A stretch of 64,000 nucleotides of DNA from Tepidibacter hydrothermalis (GCF_029542625.1 NZ_CP120733.1:3596001-3660000), one strand, 5' to 3'. Numbered from the stretch's first letter, positions 44,424 through 53,883 are shown. The notes: generated by a model not told the origin, from the letters alone. Program-made: numbers and translations.

Positions 44424-45770
44424 TTATGATAATTTTGATTCTATAAGATTAGCAAGTTCACTAGCTAAACTGTGTAACTGACCTTCCTCTTTACCCTCAA
44501 GCATTACTCTAACTAATGGTTCAGTACCAGATGGTCTTATTAATACTCTACCTTCTCCATCTAGCATTTCTTCTATTTTATTAATTTCTTCTATAATTTG
44601 TTCATCTTTTAGATACATATCTTTATTTTTATTTTTTACTTTAGCATTTATTAAGACTTGAGGATACTTAGTCATTATACCACAAATGTCTGATAATGTC
44701 TTTTCTTCACTAACCAAGACATTTGATAAAAATAGTGAGCTAAGTATTCCATCTCCAGTAGTTATATAATCTAAAAATATCATGTGACCTGATTGCTCTC
44801 CTCCTAGATTATAGCCTTCTTTTATCATCTCTTCTAACACATATCTATCTCCTACTTTAGTAGATATTGTATTTATATTATTTTCCTTTGAAGCTATGTG
44901 TAATCCTATATTACTCATAACTGTAACTACAAGAGTATCGTTTTTAAGCTTACCTTGTTCTTTTAAAAACTTAGCACATATAGCAAGTATATAATCTCCA
45001 TCAACTGTATTTCCTTTTTCATCAACAGCTATTAATCTATCTGCATCTCCATCATATGCAAGACCTATATTTGCATTATTTTTAACAACTTCTTCTTGAA
45101 GAGATTTAGGCTGTGTTGATCCACAATCTAAGTTTATGTTGCATCCATTAGGATTATTATTGATAGTTATAACCTCTGCTCCAAGCTCTTTGAATACTAT
45201 AGGTGCTGCTTCATATGCTGCTCCATTAGCACAATCAAGTACTACTTTTAAATTATTAAAGTCTACATCAATGATTGTCTTTAAATAATCTATATAATCC
45301 CTTATAGCATCTTTTTTATCTATTTTAGTACCTACGTTTTCTCCAGTAGGATTATACTCTATTTTATTCATGTCTTCTATTAATTGTTCTATTTCTATTT
45401 CTATACTGTCATCTAGCTTATATCCTTTTTCATTAAAAAACTTTATTCCATTATATTCAACTGGGTTGTGAGATGCTGATATTACAACACCACAATCAGC
45501 ATTATAAAGCTTTGTTAAATATGCAACAGCTGGAGTTGGAACCACTCCCACACATACGACATTTGCACCAACAGACATCATACCAGCTATTAAAGATGAT
45601 TCTAGCATATCTCCTGATATTCTAGTATCTTTTCCTATTACAACTTTTATATTTTCTTTTCCTTTGGCAAGAACATATGCACCTGCTCTTCCTAATTTAT
45701 ATGCAAGATCATTTGTAAGTTCAGTATTAGCTACTCCTCTTACACCGTCTGTTCCGAAATATTTTCTCAT
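44424..45770 (-). CDS. glmM: phosphoglucosamine mutase
   Basis: Converts glucosamine-6-phosphate to glucosamine-1-phosphate. The 448 residues carry [15 protein letters not shown] at the N terminus, the phosphoserine loop [13 protein letters not shown] with S100, the metal loop AYDGDADR and the C-terminal phosphate site [14 protein letters not shown]. Start is the ATG after GGGGAGGCTTTTG; an ATG five codons earlier is part of the ribosome site. In many Firmicutes glmM is in one operon with cdaA-cdaR; here those genes lie about 8 kb upstream with a fermentation block in between. Confidence 0.97.
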   Translation of the reverse strand: MRKYFGTDGVRGVANTELTNDLAYKLGRAGAYVLAKGKENIKVVIGKDTRISGDMLESSLIAGMMSVGANVVCVGVVPTPAVAYLTKLYNADCGVVISASHNPVEYNGIKFFNEKGYKLDDSIEIEIEQLIEDMNKIEYNPTGENVGTKIDKKDAIRDYIDYLKTIIDVDFNNLKVVLDCANGAAYEAAPIVFKELGAEVITINNNPNGCNINLDCGSTQPKSLQEEVVKNNANIGLAYDGDADRLIAVDEKGNTVDGDYILAICAKFLKEQGKLKNDTLVVTVMSNIGLHIASKENNINTISTKVGDRYVLEEMIKEGYNLGGEQSGHMIFLDYITTGDGILSSLFLSNVLVSEEKTLSDICGIMTKYPQVLINAKVKNKNKDMYLKDEQIIEEINKIEEMLDGEGRVLIRPSGTEPLVRVMLEGKEEGQLHSLASELANLIESKLS

Positions 45771-45812
45771 CAAAAGCCTCCCCATAACTTTTTAAATCAT
45801 TTATAATATATT

Positions 45813-45924
45813 CAAAATTCGTCTAGTCGCTACGCACTGACTCATGTCGCCAACGATCCCTACGGGCTCCGTTGCTCAAAAATAGTTGCAAATGTAGCCC
45901 TTTCATCAATGTTATCCACAACTT
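45813..45924 (+). repeat. intergenic repeat family A, copy 4, ending in a perfect DnaA box
   Basis: AAATTCGTCTAGTCGCTACG, GACTCATGTCGCCAACGATC, CGGGCTCCGTTGCTCAAAAA, TAGTTGCAAATGTAGCCC and then ATCAATGTTATCCACAACTT. TTATCCACA at 45912-45920 is the consensus DnaA-box 9-mer. Confidence 0.8.
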
Positions 45925-45945
45925 AAGAATAATATTGCTTCCTTA

Positions 45946-45978
45946 TATAAAAAAATAAGGGTATAAATACCCTTATTA
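45946..45978 (-). terminator. terminator of the YitT gene
   Basis: AATAAGGGTAT / ATACCCTTATT stem with a 2-nt centre and T7 on the minus strand. Confidence 0.85.
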
Positions 45979-46021
45979 TATTATCATATCATATATTGAA
46001 TTTTCAATAATAATGTTTTAT

Positions 46022-46861
46022 TTAGATAATGCTTTCCTTAAATCCTCTTCCTTTTACCTCTTGTGTTTCATTTATAGTTATAAAAGCATCTTTATCATAT
46101 TTTTCAACTATTTCTTTAAGTCTAGGTATTTCAACTGGATTTATTATAGTATATATAACTTTTGTGCTATTCTTTGAATAAGCTCCTTCTCCATTTAAAA
46201 AAGTTACTCCTCTTCCCATATCCTTCATTATCTCTTTTGATATTTCTTCAGACTTATCAGATATAACCATAGCTGATTTTTTTACATCTAGCATCATTTG
46301 TATCTTATCCACAACTTGATATCCTATATACATATTTATAAGAGTATACATAGCCTTTTGTATTCCAAATACAGCTCCTCCTGTGCACACAATTACTAGA
46401 TTGGCTCCCATAAGAGCTGTTCCTAAATTTATATTCCATTTTTTCTTAACAAGAGCTGCTATTATATCTGTACCACCTTGTGATCCTTTGTTTCTAAATG
46501 TTATTGCCATTCCTATTCCATTTAATAATCCACCAAATACACAAGAAAGTATTAAATCATCCACAGCAATGTGTGAACTTATATCATGAGTTATACCTAT
46601 AAAGAATGAATATATCAACATATTCACAAGACTATACACAATAAAGTCTCTATCTAGCTTTTTATATGCCATTAAAAATAGTGGTATGTTGACAAGTAAA
46701 ACAATTAAACCTATATTTAAGTTGAATATATAGTTAAGTATTATAGCTATTCCTCCTACGCCTCCACTTAAAAGGTGATTTGGTGCTAAAAAACCGTTAA
46801 TCGCTACTGCACAAAATAGACTTCCTAATGATAAATTTAATATCCTAATCGAGGGATACAT
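46022..46861 (-). CDS. YitT-family membrane protein
   Basis: 279-residue protein of the YitT family (YitT membrane domain plus C-terminal DUF2179). Five to six TM helices occupy residues 5-180 with the hallmark NHLLSGGVGGIAIILNYIF and FRNKGSQGGTDIIAAL. The soluble end (DMGRGVTFLNGEGAYS, KVIYTIINPVEIPRLKEIVE) is the DUF2179 regulatory domain. Transport function is suspected but not defined for the family. ATG after AAGGAGATGAAATT. Own terminator; flanked on both sides by family A repeats. Confidence 0.93.
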   Translation of the reverse strand: MYPSIRILNLSLGSLFCAVAINGFLAPNHLLSGGVGGIAIILNYIFNLNIGLIVLLVNIPLFLMAYKKLDRDFIVYSLVNMLIYSFFIGITHDISSHIAVDDLILSCVFGGLLNGIGMAITFRNKGSQGGTDIIAALVKKKWNINLGTALMGANLVIVCTGGAVFGIQKAMYTLINMYIGYQVVDKIQMMLDVKKSAMVISDKSEEISKEIMKDMGRGVTFLNGEGAYSKNSTKVIYTIINPVEIPRLKEIVEKYDKDAFITINETQEVKGRGFKESII

Positions 46862-46928
46862 AATTTCATCTCCTTAAGTTTTATATAATTTCATTTAGAT
46901 TATACACCCTCATTTTTCATTATACAAT

Positions 46929-47111
46929 CTATTTTATCTTATATGCATGATTTTTTTCTTTCACTTCATATTTTGCAACTTTAGATTCATTTAAATATTC
47001 AACCATATTTTTTACGTTTTCTTTGTTGTTGAAATAACTTAACTTAGGGCATTTTGTAAAATTAAGGATAAAGCGTTCTTCTTTTATGAAAATTGAAGGA
47101 TATTTTTAAGT
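46929..47111 (-). pseudogene. C-terminal gene remnant of unknown family
   Basis: A minus-strand frame stays open for about 60 codons before the stop at 46929 and reads like protein (FILNFTKCPKLSYFN, NVKNMVEYLNESKVAKYEVK). It starts after an in-frame stop, has no ribosome site or suitable start codon, and repeat A5 lies directly upstream. I read it as the surviving 3' end of a broken gene; a tiny real ORF starting at the internal Met is less likely. I cannot name the family. Confidence 0.4.
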
Positions 47112-47131
47112 AAAATCATAATATATTTTTT

Positions 47132-47227
47132 AAAAATTCCTCTACTCGCTAATACGGTGACTCATGGTTCCAACAAGTCTCGCGACTCTGTTGCTTAAAA
47201 ATAGAGTTACAAGTGTAGCTTTTTTAG
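47132..47227 (+). repeat. intergenic repeat family A, copy 5
   Basis: AAATTCCTCTACTCGCTAAT, GGTGACTCATGGTTCCAACA, AGTCTCGCGACTCTGTTGCT, then TTAAAAATAGAGTTACAAGT. The hairpin uses CAACA/TGTTG and AGTC/GACT, with compensatory changes relative to copy 1. The right end with the DnaA-box region is missing. Confidence 0.78.
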
Positions 47228-47237
47228 TTTCCTTAAA

Positions 47238-47273
47238 CAAAAAAAAGATTGCTAATAAAATTAGCAATCTTTC
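47238..47273 (-). terminator. terminator of the 2-oxoacid oxidoreductase operon
   Basis: AAAGATTGCTAAT / ATTAGCAATCTTT, perfect 13-bp stem with a 3-nt loop, followed by T8 on the minus strand. Confidence 0.9.
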
Positions 47274-47283
47274 TTTATATAAA

Positions 47284-47826
47284 CTACTTAATAGCAGCTG
47301 CTCCTTTTTCAAGAGCTGATTTATTAAGTGGTACAAATTTCTCTTTGCTTGGTCCGAAAACTTTCTTGAATGCTTCAAGAACAGAATCAACCTCAACAAC
47401 TTTATTAATTTTAAGGTAAGCTCCAAGCATAACCATGTTAGCAACTTTTGCATTACCTAATTCTAAAGCTAATTCATTAGCTGGTACATAGTAAACATCT
47501 ACATCTGTTCTCTCTACCTTTTGATCTATTAAAGAGCTGTTTACAAGTATCTTTCCACCTGGAACAACATCTTGCTCAAATTTAACAAGAGATGGTAAGT
47601 TCATAACTATAGCAGTAGTTGCATCATCAGTTATGATAGGAGATCCTACTGGAGTAGATGATACTGTAACTGCACAGTTAGCTGTACCTCCACGCATTTC
47701 TGGTCCATAAGATGGAAGCCAAGAAACCTCTTTATTTTCAAGCATTCCTGCATAAGTCATTAACATACCCATAGACATAACACCTTGTCCACCGAATCCT
47801 GCACATATTATTCTTTCTGTTGACAT
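47284..47826 (-). CDS. vorC: 2-oxoacid:ferredoxin oxidoreductase, gamma subunit
   Basis: 180-residue gamma subunit of a four-subunit 2-oxoacid:ferredoxin oxidoreductase (probably 2-oxoisovalerate type). Signature RIICAGFGGQGVMSMGMLM at the start, WLPSYGPEMRGGTANCAV in the middle and NMVMLGAYLKIN near the end. It follows the beta gene by a 1-bp gap and is the last gene before a strong terminator. The Vor assignment over Kor or Por rests on the neighbouring ptb-buk genes, which fit branched-chain acyl-CoA, and is an inference. Confidence 0.9.
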   Translation of the reverse strand: MSTERIICAGFGGQGVMSMGMLMTYAGMLENKEVSWLPSYGPEMRGGTANCAVTVSSTPVGSPIITDDATTAIVMNLPSLVKFEQDVVPGGKILVNSSLIDQKVERTDVDVYYVPANELALELGNAKVANMVMLGAYLKINKVVEVDSVLEAFKKVFGPSKEKFVPLNKSALEKGAAAIK

Positions 47827-47827
47827 A

Positions 47828-48574
47828 TTATTTCGCCTCCTCTGGGTTTCTTAAGTTACCTAATTGGTAGTAAGGTATCATATTTTCTTCTAACCACTTA
47901 AGAGAATCTACTGGATGTAATCCCCAGTTAGTTGGACAAGTTGATAGTACTTCTACTATACCAAATCCTTTTCCTTCTAATTGAACTTCAAAAGCTCTCT
48001 TTATAGCTTTCTTAGCTTTTCTTACATTTGCTGGGTTATTAACTGATACTCTTTCTACGAATACTGCTCCGTCTAAAGTAGCTAACATCTCAGACATTCT
48101 GATTGGCATACCAGCATGATCTACATCTCTTCCTAATGGAGCAGTTGTAGCTTTTTGTCCTGGTAAAGTTGTTGGAGCCATTTGTCCACCAGTCATACCA
48201 TATATAGCATTGTTTACGAATATAGTAGTTATCTTCTCTCCTCTTGCAGCTGCATGAACTATTTCAGCAGCACCAATTGAGCAAAGATCTCCATCTCCTT
48301 GGTATGTGAAAACTACTTTATCAGGTTGAACTCTTTTAATTCCTGTTGCAACTGCAGGTGCTCTACCATGAGAAGCTTCGTGCATATCACAATTGAAGTA
48401 ATCATATGCAAGTACTGAACAACCAACTGGTGCAACACCTATAGATTTTCCTAATACTCCTAATTCATCTAAAACTTCTGCTGTTAATCTGTGGATTATA
48501 CCATGAGTACATCCAGGACAGTAGTGAGTTTGCTTATCTGTTAAACCTTCAGTTTTTTTGAATACAACTGCCAT
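47828..48574 (-). CDS. vorA: 2-oxoacid:ferredoxin oxidoreductase, beta subunit (TPP-binding)
   Basis: 248-residue beta subunit that binds thiamine diphosphate and a [4Fe-4S] cluster. [14 protein letters not shown] holds a CxxC for the cluster; the TPP motif is [15 protein letters not shown] ... [40 protein letters not shown] is the usual family segment. It overlaps the alpha gene start/stop by one base, so the subunits are translationally coupled. Product acyl-CoA and reduced ferredoxin would feed ptb-buk and redox metabolism. Confidence 0.93.
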   Translation of the reverse strand: MAVVFKKTEGLTDKQTHYCPGCTHGIIHRLTAEVLDELGVLGKSIGVAPVGCSVLAYDYFNCDMHEASHGRAPAVATGIKRVQPDKVVFTYQGDGDLCSIGAAEIVHAAARGEKITTIFVNNAIYGMTGGQMAPTTLPGQKATTAPLGRDVDHAGMPIRMSEMLATLDGAVFVERVSVNNPANVRKAKKAIKRAFEVQLEGKGFGIVEVLSTCPTNWGLHPVDSLKWLEENMIPYYQLGNLRNPEEAK

Positions 48575-49632
48575 TATTTAGCACCTCCTATTACTTCCAT
48601 AGCTTTGTCCATAATTTCACCTGGAGTAGGGATCATTCCACCTGTTCTTCCGAAGAAGTCAACTGGTAATCTTCCTTCATTAGCTATCTTAACATCATCT
48701 ATCATTTGACCTGTACTCATCTCAACTACTAATAAGTTCTTAGCAGCAGGGATTTCGTTGAAAGCTTTGTGTGGGAAAGGCCATAAAGTTATAGGTCTTA
48801 TAAGTCCTGCTTTTATTCCTTGCTCTCTTAAAGCTTCTACAGTGTTCTTAACTATTCTTGAAGTTGTTCCGTAAGCTACAAATACAAGCTCAGCATCTTC
48901 AGTCTTGTACATTTCGTACTTAACTTCGTTTTCTTCTATTTCTTTGTACTTTCTGTCTAGCTTGAAGCAGTGATCTTCAAGAGCTTGAGGATCTAGGAAT
49001 AAAGAGTTTATTATGTTAGGTTTTCTCTCTCCATTAGTTCCTGTTGTAGCCCAATCCTTCTTAGGTAAGTCTCTCTTTTTAGGAGCTTTGAATTCTACTG
49101 GCTCCATCATTTGTCCTATCATACCATCAGCAACTACCATAACTGGTGTTCTGTAGTAATCAGCAACTTCGAAAGCTTCCATTACCATATCAACAGCTTC
49201 TTGAACTGTAGCTGGTGCGTAAACTGGAGTTCTGTAGTCTCCGTTTCCTCCTCCTCTTGTTGACATGAAGTAGTCAGCTTGTGAAGGTTGGATTCCACCA
49301 AGACCTGGGCCTCCTCTCATCATGTTTACTATAACTGCTGGAAGCTCAGCTCCTGCTATGTATGTAATTCCCTCTTGCTTTAAAGCGATTCCTGGTGAAG
49401 AAGAAGATGTCATTACTCTAGCTCCACATCCTGCTCCTCCGTATATCATGTTTATAGCAGATACTTCTGATTCTGCTTGAACAAATACTCCATCATTATT
49501 AGGTAATTCTTTTGCCATATACTCTGGTATCTCATTTTGAGGTGTTATTGGGTATCCGAAGAAATATTTACATCCAGCTTCTATAGCTGCTTTACCTACA
49601 GCTTCGTTACCTTTCATTAAAACCTTAGCCAT
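48574..49632 (-). CDS. vorB: 2-oxoacid:ferredoxin oxidoreductase, alpha subunit
   Basis: 352-residue alpha subunit with the pyrimidine-binding domain ([40 protein letters not shown]) and the [20 protein letters not shown] segment. [19 protein letters not shown]-type sequence marks the 2-oxoisovalerate/2-oxoglutarate branch, with a C-terminal domain ending in [20 protein letters not shown] after AAGGAGGGAACGCAT. It lies between the delta ferredoxin and beta genes, the usual order D-B-A-C. Confidence 0.93.
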   Translation of the reverse strand: MAKVLMKGNEAVGKAAIEAGCKYFFGYPITPQNEIPEYMAKELPNNDGVFVQAESEVSAINMIYGGAGCGARVMTSSSSPGIALKQEGITYIAGAELPAVIVNMMRGGPGLGGIQPSQADYFMSTRGGGNGDYRTPVYAPATVQEAVDMVMEAFEVADYYRTPVMVVADGMIGQMMEPVEFKAPKKRDLPKKDWATTGTNGERKPNIINSLFLDPQALEDHCFKLDRKYKEIEENEVKYEMYKTEDAELVFVAYGTTSRIVKNTVEALREQGIKAGLIRPITLWPFPHKAFNEIPAAKNLLVVEMSTGQMIDDVKIANEGRLPVDFFGRTGGMIPTPGEIMDKAMEVIGGAK

Positions 49633-49661
49633 ATGCGTTCCCTCCTTAAATTATATATTAA

Positions 49662-49877
49662 TTAGTCTCTCTCTACGCTTATTACTGCATCTGGACACAT
49701 AAGCGCACAACTTGCACAACCTACACATTTATCCATTTCTTTTACTGTTGCAGGATGGTATCCTTTTTTATTTATCTTTTCTTTGTCCATAACAACTATT
49801 TTAACTGGACAAACTGTTGTACAAAGTTCACACCCTTTGCATCTATCTTGGTCAAAATGCACTCTACCTTTAGCCAT
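49662..49877 (-). CDS. vorD: 2-oxoacid:ferredoxin oxidoreductase, delta (ferredoxin) subunit
   Basis: 71-residue 2[4Fe-4S] ferredoxin-like subunit: CKGCELCTTVCP and CVGCASCALMCP each supply four cysteines. It passes electrons from the TPP/cluster core to ferredoxin. ATG after AAGGAGGGTTTGAA; 29 bp ahead of the alpha gene. First gene of the oxidoreductase set; a hairpin without T-run separates it from the upstream ATPase gene. Confidence 0.93.
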   Translation of the reverse strand: MAKGRVHFDQDRCKGCELCTTVCPVKIVVMDKEKINKKGYHPATVKEMDKCVGCASCALMCPDAVISVERD

Positions 49878-49923
49878 TTCAAACCCTCCTTAATATATTT
49901 TTTAATTTAAAACAATATATTAT

Positions 49924-49966
49924 AAGTCTTTATAAAGAGAGCTCTAAGAGCTCTCTTTAAGACTAA
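49924..49966. other. long palindrome between the ATPase and vorD genes
   Basis: AAAGAGAGCTC / GAGCTCTCTTT with a 3-nt loop, extended by AGTCTT / AAGACT after a 3-nt bulge. No T-run on either strand, so more likely an mRNA processing or stabilising hairpin, or a weak terminator, inside the buk-vor operon. Confidence 0.5.
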
Positions 49967-49970
49967 TAAA

Positions 49971-50648
49971 CTACATCCAAGATTCTCTCATATACATCTT
50001 TATTGGGAATATTTCTCCCTCAATGTCTTTTGGTAAATCTTTTACTAAATCTTCAACACAAACTACGTATTTTATAGGTATATTAGTTTCTTTAGAAACT
50101 GCTTTAACAAGCTCTTGACCTTTTAATACATCATCTATAGTAGTTTCTCTAACTAAGTGAGTGTTATTTATAAGTCCTGTAACTTTACACTTAGAAGCTT
50201 CTTCTATTTTTCTTATATGATCTATAACTTTTTCAAGTGTACATGATTCTTCTCTATTAGCATTTACAACACAGAACATGTCGTACTCTTTACCTTCGAT
50301 AATATGAGCGAATCTACCTACAACCTTTGCTCCTATAAAGTCTCCACCTACATCAATTACATAGTTGTAAGTTTCATCTTGAATAGGTGACATAACCTCT
50401 GCTGATACAGCTGGCACATCTACGGCAGTTGCTCTTGCAGAAGAGTCTATAGGTCTTATCTTATTTTCAATTAACATATCTCTTTTTTCTCTTGTTCTAA
50501 AGTATACATTAACAATATCAAGATCTGCGATTGCTATATTACCTTCTACTTCTTGTCTTAACTTCATTACATAATTCATAGAGAATTCAGTTTTACCACT
50601 ACCATAATGTCCTATTATGATTCTTATTCTCTTATCATCTTTTATCAT
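49971..50648 (-). CDS. P-loop ATP-binding protein of unknown function in the buk-vor cluster
   Basis: 225-residue NTPase with Walker A GHYGSGKTEFSMNYVMKL near residue 13, IADLDIVNVYFRTREKRD and YNVYVIDVGGDFIG-like Walker B region (NYVIDVGGDFIGA). A later CVVNANREES and TGLINNTHL complete a SIMIBI-type fold, as in ATPases that accompany oxidoreductases. It is often found next to Ptb/Buk/Vor genes, but its job is not known to me; cofactor or cluster delivery is a guess. The ATG follows AAGTAGGTGATCAC, 12 bp behind buk. Confidence 0.75.
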   Translation of the reverse strand: MIKDDKRIRIIIGHYGSGKTEFSMNYVMKLRQEVEGNIAIADLDIVNVYFRTREKRDMLIENKIRPIDSSARATAVDVPAVSAEVMSPIQDETYNYVIDVGGDFIGAKVVGRFAHIIEGKEYDMFCVVNANREESCTLEKVIDHIRKIEEASKCKVTGLINNTHLVRETTIDDVLKGQELVKAVSKETNIPIKYVVCVEDLVKDLPKDIEGEIFPIKMYMRESWM

Positions 50649-50660
50649 GTGATCACCTAC

Positions 50661-51734
50661 TTAGTAAGTTTTAGCTTCCTCTTCACCTTTAAGAACTCTA
50701 AGTCCTCCTTGAGCTAGAGCTGTCATTTCATCTTCACCAGCATATACTTTAATATCTGCTATGAAAGAAACTCTCTCTTTTATCCACTCTACTATCATCT
50801 TTGAGTAAGCTATACCACCAGTTAATACGATAGCATCAACCTTACCCTTAAGTACAGCAGAACATGCTCCTATTTCTTTTGCTACTTGATATGCCATTGC
50901 TTTGTATATCAACTCAGCTTTTTCATTTCCTTCTTCTATCATGGCTTCAACTTCTCTAGCATCATTAGTTCCTAAGTATGCTACTATTCCACCATTTCCT
51001 TTTATCTTTTTCTTTATATCATCTAATGTGTATTTTCCTGAGAAACACATTTTAGCTAAATCTCCAACTGGAAGTCCACCTGTTCTTTCTGGAGAGAATG
51101 GTCCTTCTCCGTCAAGTGCATTTGCAACATCTATAACTCTACCATTTTCGTGAGCTCCAACAGATACTCCTCCACCAAGGTGAGCTACTATTACATTTAT
51201 TTCTTCATACTTCTTACCAATTTCATCAGCTACTCTTCTAGCTGTAGCTTTTTGATTTAAAGCATGGAATATACTTTTTCTCTCAAGTTCTGGCATACCA
51301 GATACTCTAGCAACCTCTTGAAGTTCATCAACAACAACAGGGTCTACTATAAACGATGGAATCTCTACTTTATCAGCTATTTCTTTTGCTATTATTCCAC
51401 CTAAATTTGATGCATGCTCTCCTAGAACTCCAACTTTTAAATCTTCTATCATACTTTCAGAAACTGAATAAGTTCCTCCAGCTATTGGCTTTAAAAGTCC
51501 TCCTCTTCCAACTATTGCATCTAAATCTTCTATTTTAACTCCATTTTCACTTACTGCTTCTTCTATTACGCTTTTTCTAAAGTCAAGTTGATCTGATATC
51601 TTCTCATATTGACCTATTTCTTCAGCAGAATGTCTTAATGTTTTTTCGAATACTAATTCTTGATCACTAAATACAGCAATCTTAGTAGATGTTGAACCTG
51701 GGTTTATAGCAAGAATTTTAAAGTTTTTACTCAT
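50661..51734 (-). CDS. buk: butyrate kinase (first of two)
   Basis: 357-residue acetokinase-family enzyme making ATP and a short-chain fatty acid from the acyl phosphate. [16 protein letters not shown] is the N-terminal phosphate site, [13 protein letters not shown] the catalytic loop, and [20 protein letters not shown] and [12 protein letters not shown] the ATP site. ATG after AAGGAGAGAATAATTTCT. It lies 43 bp downstream of ptb, with a second butyrate kinase gene on the other side of ptb. With Vor upstream metabolism the substrates could include isobutyryl and isovaleryl phosphate. Confidence 0.93.
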   Translation of the reverse strand: MSKNFKILAINPGSTSTKIAVFSDQELVFEKTLRHSAEEIGQYEKISDQLDFRKSVIEEAVSENGVKIEDLDAIVGRGGLLKPIAGGTYSVSESMIEDLKVGVLGEHASNLGGIIAKEIADKVEIPSFIVDPVVVDELQEVARVSGMPELERKSIFHALNQKATARRVADEIGKKYEEINVIVAHLGGGVSVGAHENGRVIDVANALDGEGPFSPERTGGLPVGDLAKMCFSGKYTLDDIKKKIKGNGGIVAYLGTNDAREVEAMIEEGNEKAELIYKAMAYQVAKEIGACSAVLKGKVDAIVLTGGIAYSKMIVEWIKERVSFIADIKVYAGEDEMTALAQGGLRVLKGEEEAKTY

Positions 51735-51777
51735 AGAAATTATTCTCTCCTTAGTAATTGTATTTTTTTTATATCAA

Positions 51778-52683
51778 TTATCCTATTTTAGCAGCTGTTA
51801 AAACAGCAAGTGCTATTGAATTTAATTTAGTTTCTTCATTGTCCGCTCTTGAAGTTAATATTATTGGAGCCTTAGCACCAACTATAACTCCTGCATTTTT
51901 AGACTCTCCAAAGAATACCATAGATTTATAAAGTATGTTACCAGCTTCGATGTCTGGAGCTAATAATATATCAGCATTTCCAGCTACAGGATGATCTATT
52001 CCTTTGTGTTTAGCAGCTTCTACAGATACTGCATTATCAAGAGCAAAAGGTCCTCCAACTATACATCCAGTAAGTTCTCCTCTTTTGTTCATCTCTTCTA
52101 ATTCTTTAGCATCTACTGTATCTGGCATTTTAGGATTAACTTTTTCTTTTGCACAAAGAGCAGCTACTTTAGGCTCCTTTATATCTAGTGCATGAGCTAT
52201 TTGGCAAGCGTTTTCTATTATTTGCTTCTTAGTATTTAAATCCGGAGCTAAGTTCATAGCTGCATCTGTTACGAAGAATAATCTATCATACGCTTTTAGA
52301 TCAAATACTGCAACATGACTTAAAACACTTCCTGTTCTAAGACCTATTTCTTTATCTAAAACAGCTTTTAATATTATTGAAGTGTCTACTAATCCCTTCA
52401 TAACCATATGAGCTTTTCCACTTGAAACTAGTTCTACAGCTTTTCTAGAAGCTTGAGTTAAGTCTGCTTCTTCTATTAACTCATAATTGTTTAAGTCTAT
52501 ATTAATTTCTGCTGCTATCTTCTTAGTTTTTTCTATATCTCCGACAAGTATAGCATCAGCTATTCCTTCTTTTCTAGCCATCTCAACAGCCATTAAAACT
52601 TCTTTATCTTGAGAACAAGCTACCGATATAGTTTTAGGTCCTCTCTCTTTAGCAAGTTTAATTACTTCTTGAAAATCTCTCAT
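51778..52683 (-). CDS. ptb: phosphate butyryltransferase
   Basis: 301-residue enzyme exchanging CoA for phosphate on butyryl- or branched acyl-CoA. Phosphotransacetylase-family segments: TISVACSQDKEVLMAVEMA, VMKGLVDTSIILKAVLDK, FVTDAAMNLAPDLNTK, GPFALDNAVSVEAA and LLAPDIEAGNILYKSMVFF. Its ATG shares one base with the stop codon (TAATG) of the upstream kinase gene, and the second kinase follows 43 bp later, giving buk-ptb-buk in one operon. Confidence 0.95.
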   Translation of the reverse strand: MRDFQEVIKLAKERGPKTISVACSQDKEVLMAVEMARKEGIADAILVGDIEKTKKIAAEINIDLNNYELIEEADLTQASRKAVELVSSGKAHMVMKGLVDTSIILKAVLDKEIGLRTGSVLSHVAVFDLKAYDRLFFVTDAAMNLAPDLNTKKQIIENACQIAHALDIKEPKVAALCAKEKVNPKMPDTVDAKELEEMNKRGELTGCIVGGPFALDNAVSVEAAKHKGIDHPVAGNADILLAPDIEAGNILYKSMVFFGESKNAGVIVGAKAPIILTSRADNEETKLNSIALAVLTAAKIG

Positions 52684-53768
52684 TAAAATGCCACCTCTTC
52701 TTCGTATATTTTAGCTTTTTCTTCACCATTTATAACTCTTAATGCCCCTTCATTTAAAGCCATCATTTCATCTTCACCAGGCTCAACTATTACAGGTGCA
52801 ATAAAATCTATCATATTTTTTATATAATCTATTAAATATTCAGAGTACGCAAGTCCTCCGGTAATTACTATTGTTTTTACATCTCCGTTTAATACTGTTG
52901 CCATAGATCCTATTTCTTTTGCTATTTGATATCCCATAGCTTCGAATATAAGTTTTGCTTTTTCGTCACCTTCATTTATCCTTTTTGTAACTTCTCTAGC
53001 ATCATTTGTGTTAAGGTATCCTACAAGTCCACCTTTGCCTTTAAGCTTAGCTTTAATCTCCTTGTAAGTATATTTTCCTGAAAAACACAATTTAGCTAAA
53101 TCTCCGATTGGAAGTCCACCCGTTCTTTCTGGAGAGAATGGTCCCATCTCATTTGCGTTATTATAATCTACTGATTTTCCTTTTCTTAAAGGAGCAACAC
53201 TTATTCCTCCTCCAAGATGAGCTACTATCATGTTTGTATCTTCAAAATTTTGACCAAGTTTTGTTGAAACTCTTCTTCCAACAGCTTTTATATTTAGGGC
53301 GTGTCCTAAAGATCTTCTTTTTATTTCAGGAATTCCAGATATTCTAGCAATATCCTCAAATTCATCTACTGCAACTGGATCAACTATAAAGCTTGGTATA
53401 TTTTGTTCATCAGCTATTGATTTTGATATTATTCCACCTAAATTTGATGCATGTTCTCCTTGAACACCTAATTTTAAATCATCTATCATTTTAGGTGTAA
53501 CTTTGTATGTACCACCTGGCATAGGTCTTAACAAACCACCTCTACCAACTACTGCTATAAGATCTTCACATGTATAACCTTCTTTTTTTAACCAGTCTAT
53601 TATAATTTCTTTTCTCATTTCAAACTGATCTGCTATCTTATCATATTTTTCTATTTCTTTTGTCGAATGAGTTAGATTTTTTTGGATAACGTTTTCATTT
53701 TCTTTGAATAAAGCCACTTTTGTCGAAGTTGAACCTGGATTAATAACAAGAACATAATTCTTTGACAC
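52683..53768 (-). CDS. buk: butyrate kinase (second, upstream of ptb)
   Basis: 361-residue butyrate kinase paralogue: [50 protein letters not shown] and VITGGLAYSEYLI. Start is the GTG after GGGGTGATACT; the frame is open 26 codons further up, but that stretch has the wrong composition (LLHFFLFQYIII) and lies over the terminator and promoter. First gene of the operon. Divergence from the other copy suggests different chain-length or branched-chain preference, which is an inference. Confidence 0.92.
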   Translation of the reverse strand: MSKNYVLVINPGSTSTKVALFKENENVIQKNLTHSTKEIEKYDKIADQFEMRKEIIIDWLKKEGYTCEDLIAVVGRGGLLRPMPGGTYKVTPKMIDDLKLGVQGEHASNLGGIISKSIADEQNIPSFIVDPVAVDEFEDIARISGIPEIKRRSLGHALNIKAVGRRVSTKLGQNFEDTNMIVAHLGGGISVAPLRKGKSVDYNNANEMGPFSPERTGGLPIGDLAKLCFSGKYTYKEIKAKLKGKGGLVGYLNTNDAREVTKRINEGDEKAKLIFEAMGYQIAKEIGSMATVLNGDVKTIVITGGLAYSEYLIDYIKNMIDFIAPVIVEPGEDEMMALNEGALRVINGEEKAKIYEEEVAF

Positions 53769-53816
53769 AGTATCACCCCATAAGAAATTTTTCTCTACGT
53801 ATATTATGATATATTG

Positions 53817-53846
53817 AAATAAAAAAAAATGCAATAAGAATTGCAA
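53817..53846 (-). terminator. terminator of cdaA-cdaR, overlapping a probable buk promoter
   Basis: TGCAAT-TCTT-ATTGCA followed by T9 on the minus strand. TTGCAT at the end of the stem and TATCAT 17 bp later could be the promoter of the buk-ptb-vor operon. Confidence 0.6.
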
Positions 53847-53883
53847 TATGATTTAGCAATTTTTTTACATTTTTTTTTAATAA

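Noticed and set aside
47142-47453. 103-codon minus-strand frame overlapping the end of the gamma subunit gene
   Set aside because: Out of frame with the well-supported oxidoreductase subunit, runs through the terminator and repeat A5, and is leucine-rich low-complexity sequence.
49924-49966. Palindrome as a normal intrinsic terminator splitting the buk and vor genes
   Set aside because: No T-run follows on either strand, so kept only as an undefined hairpin.
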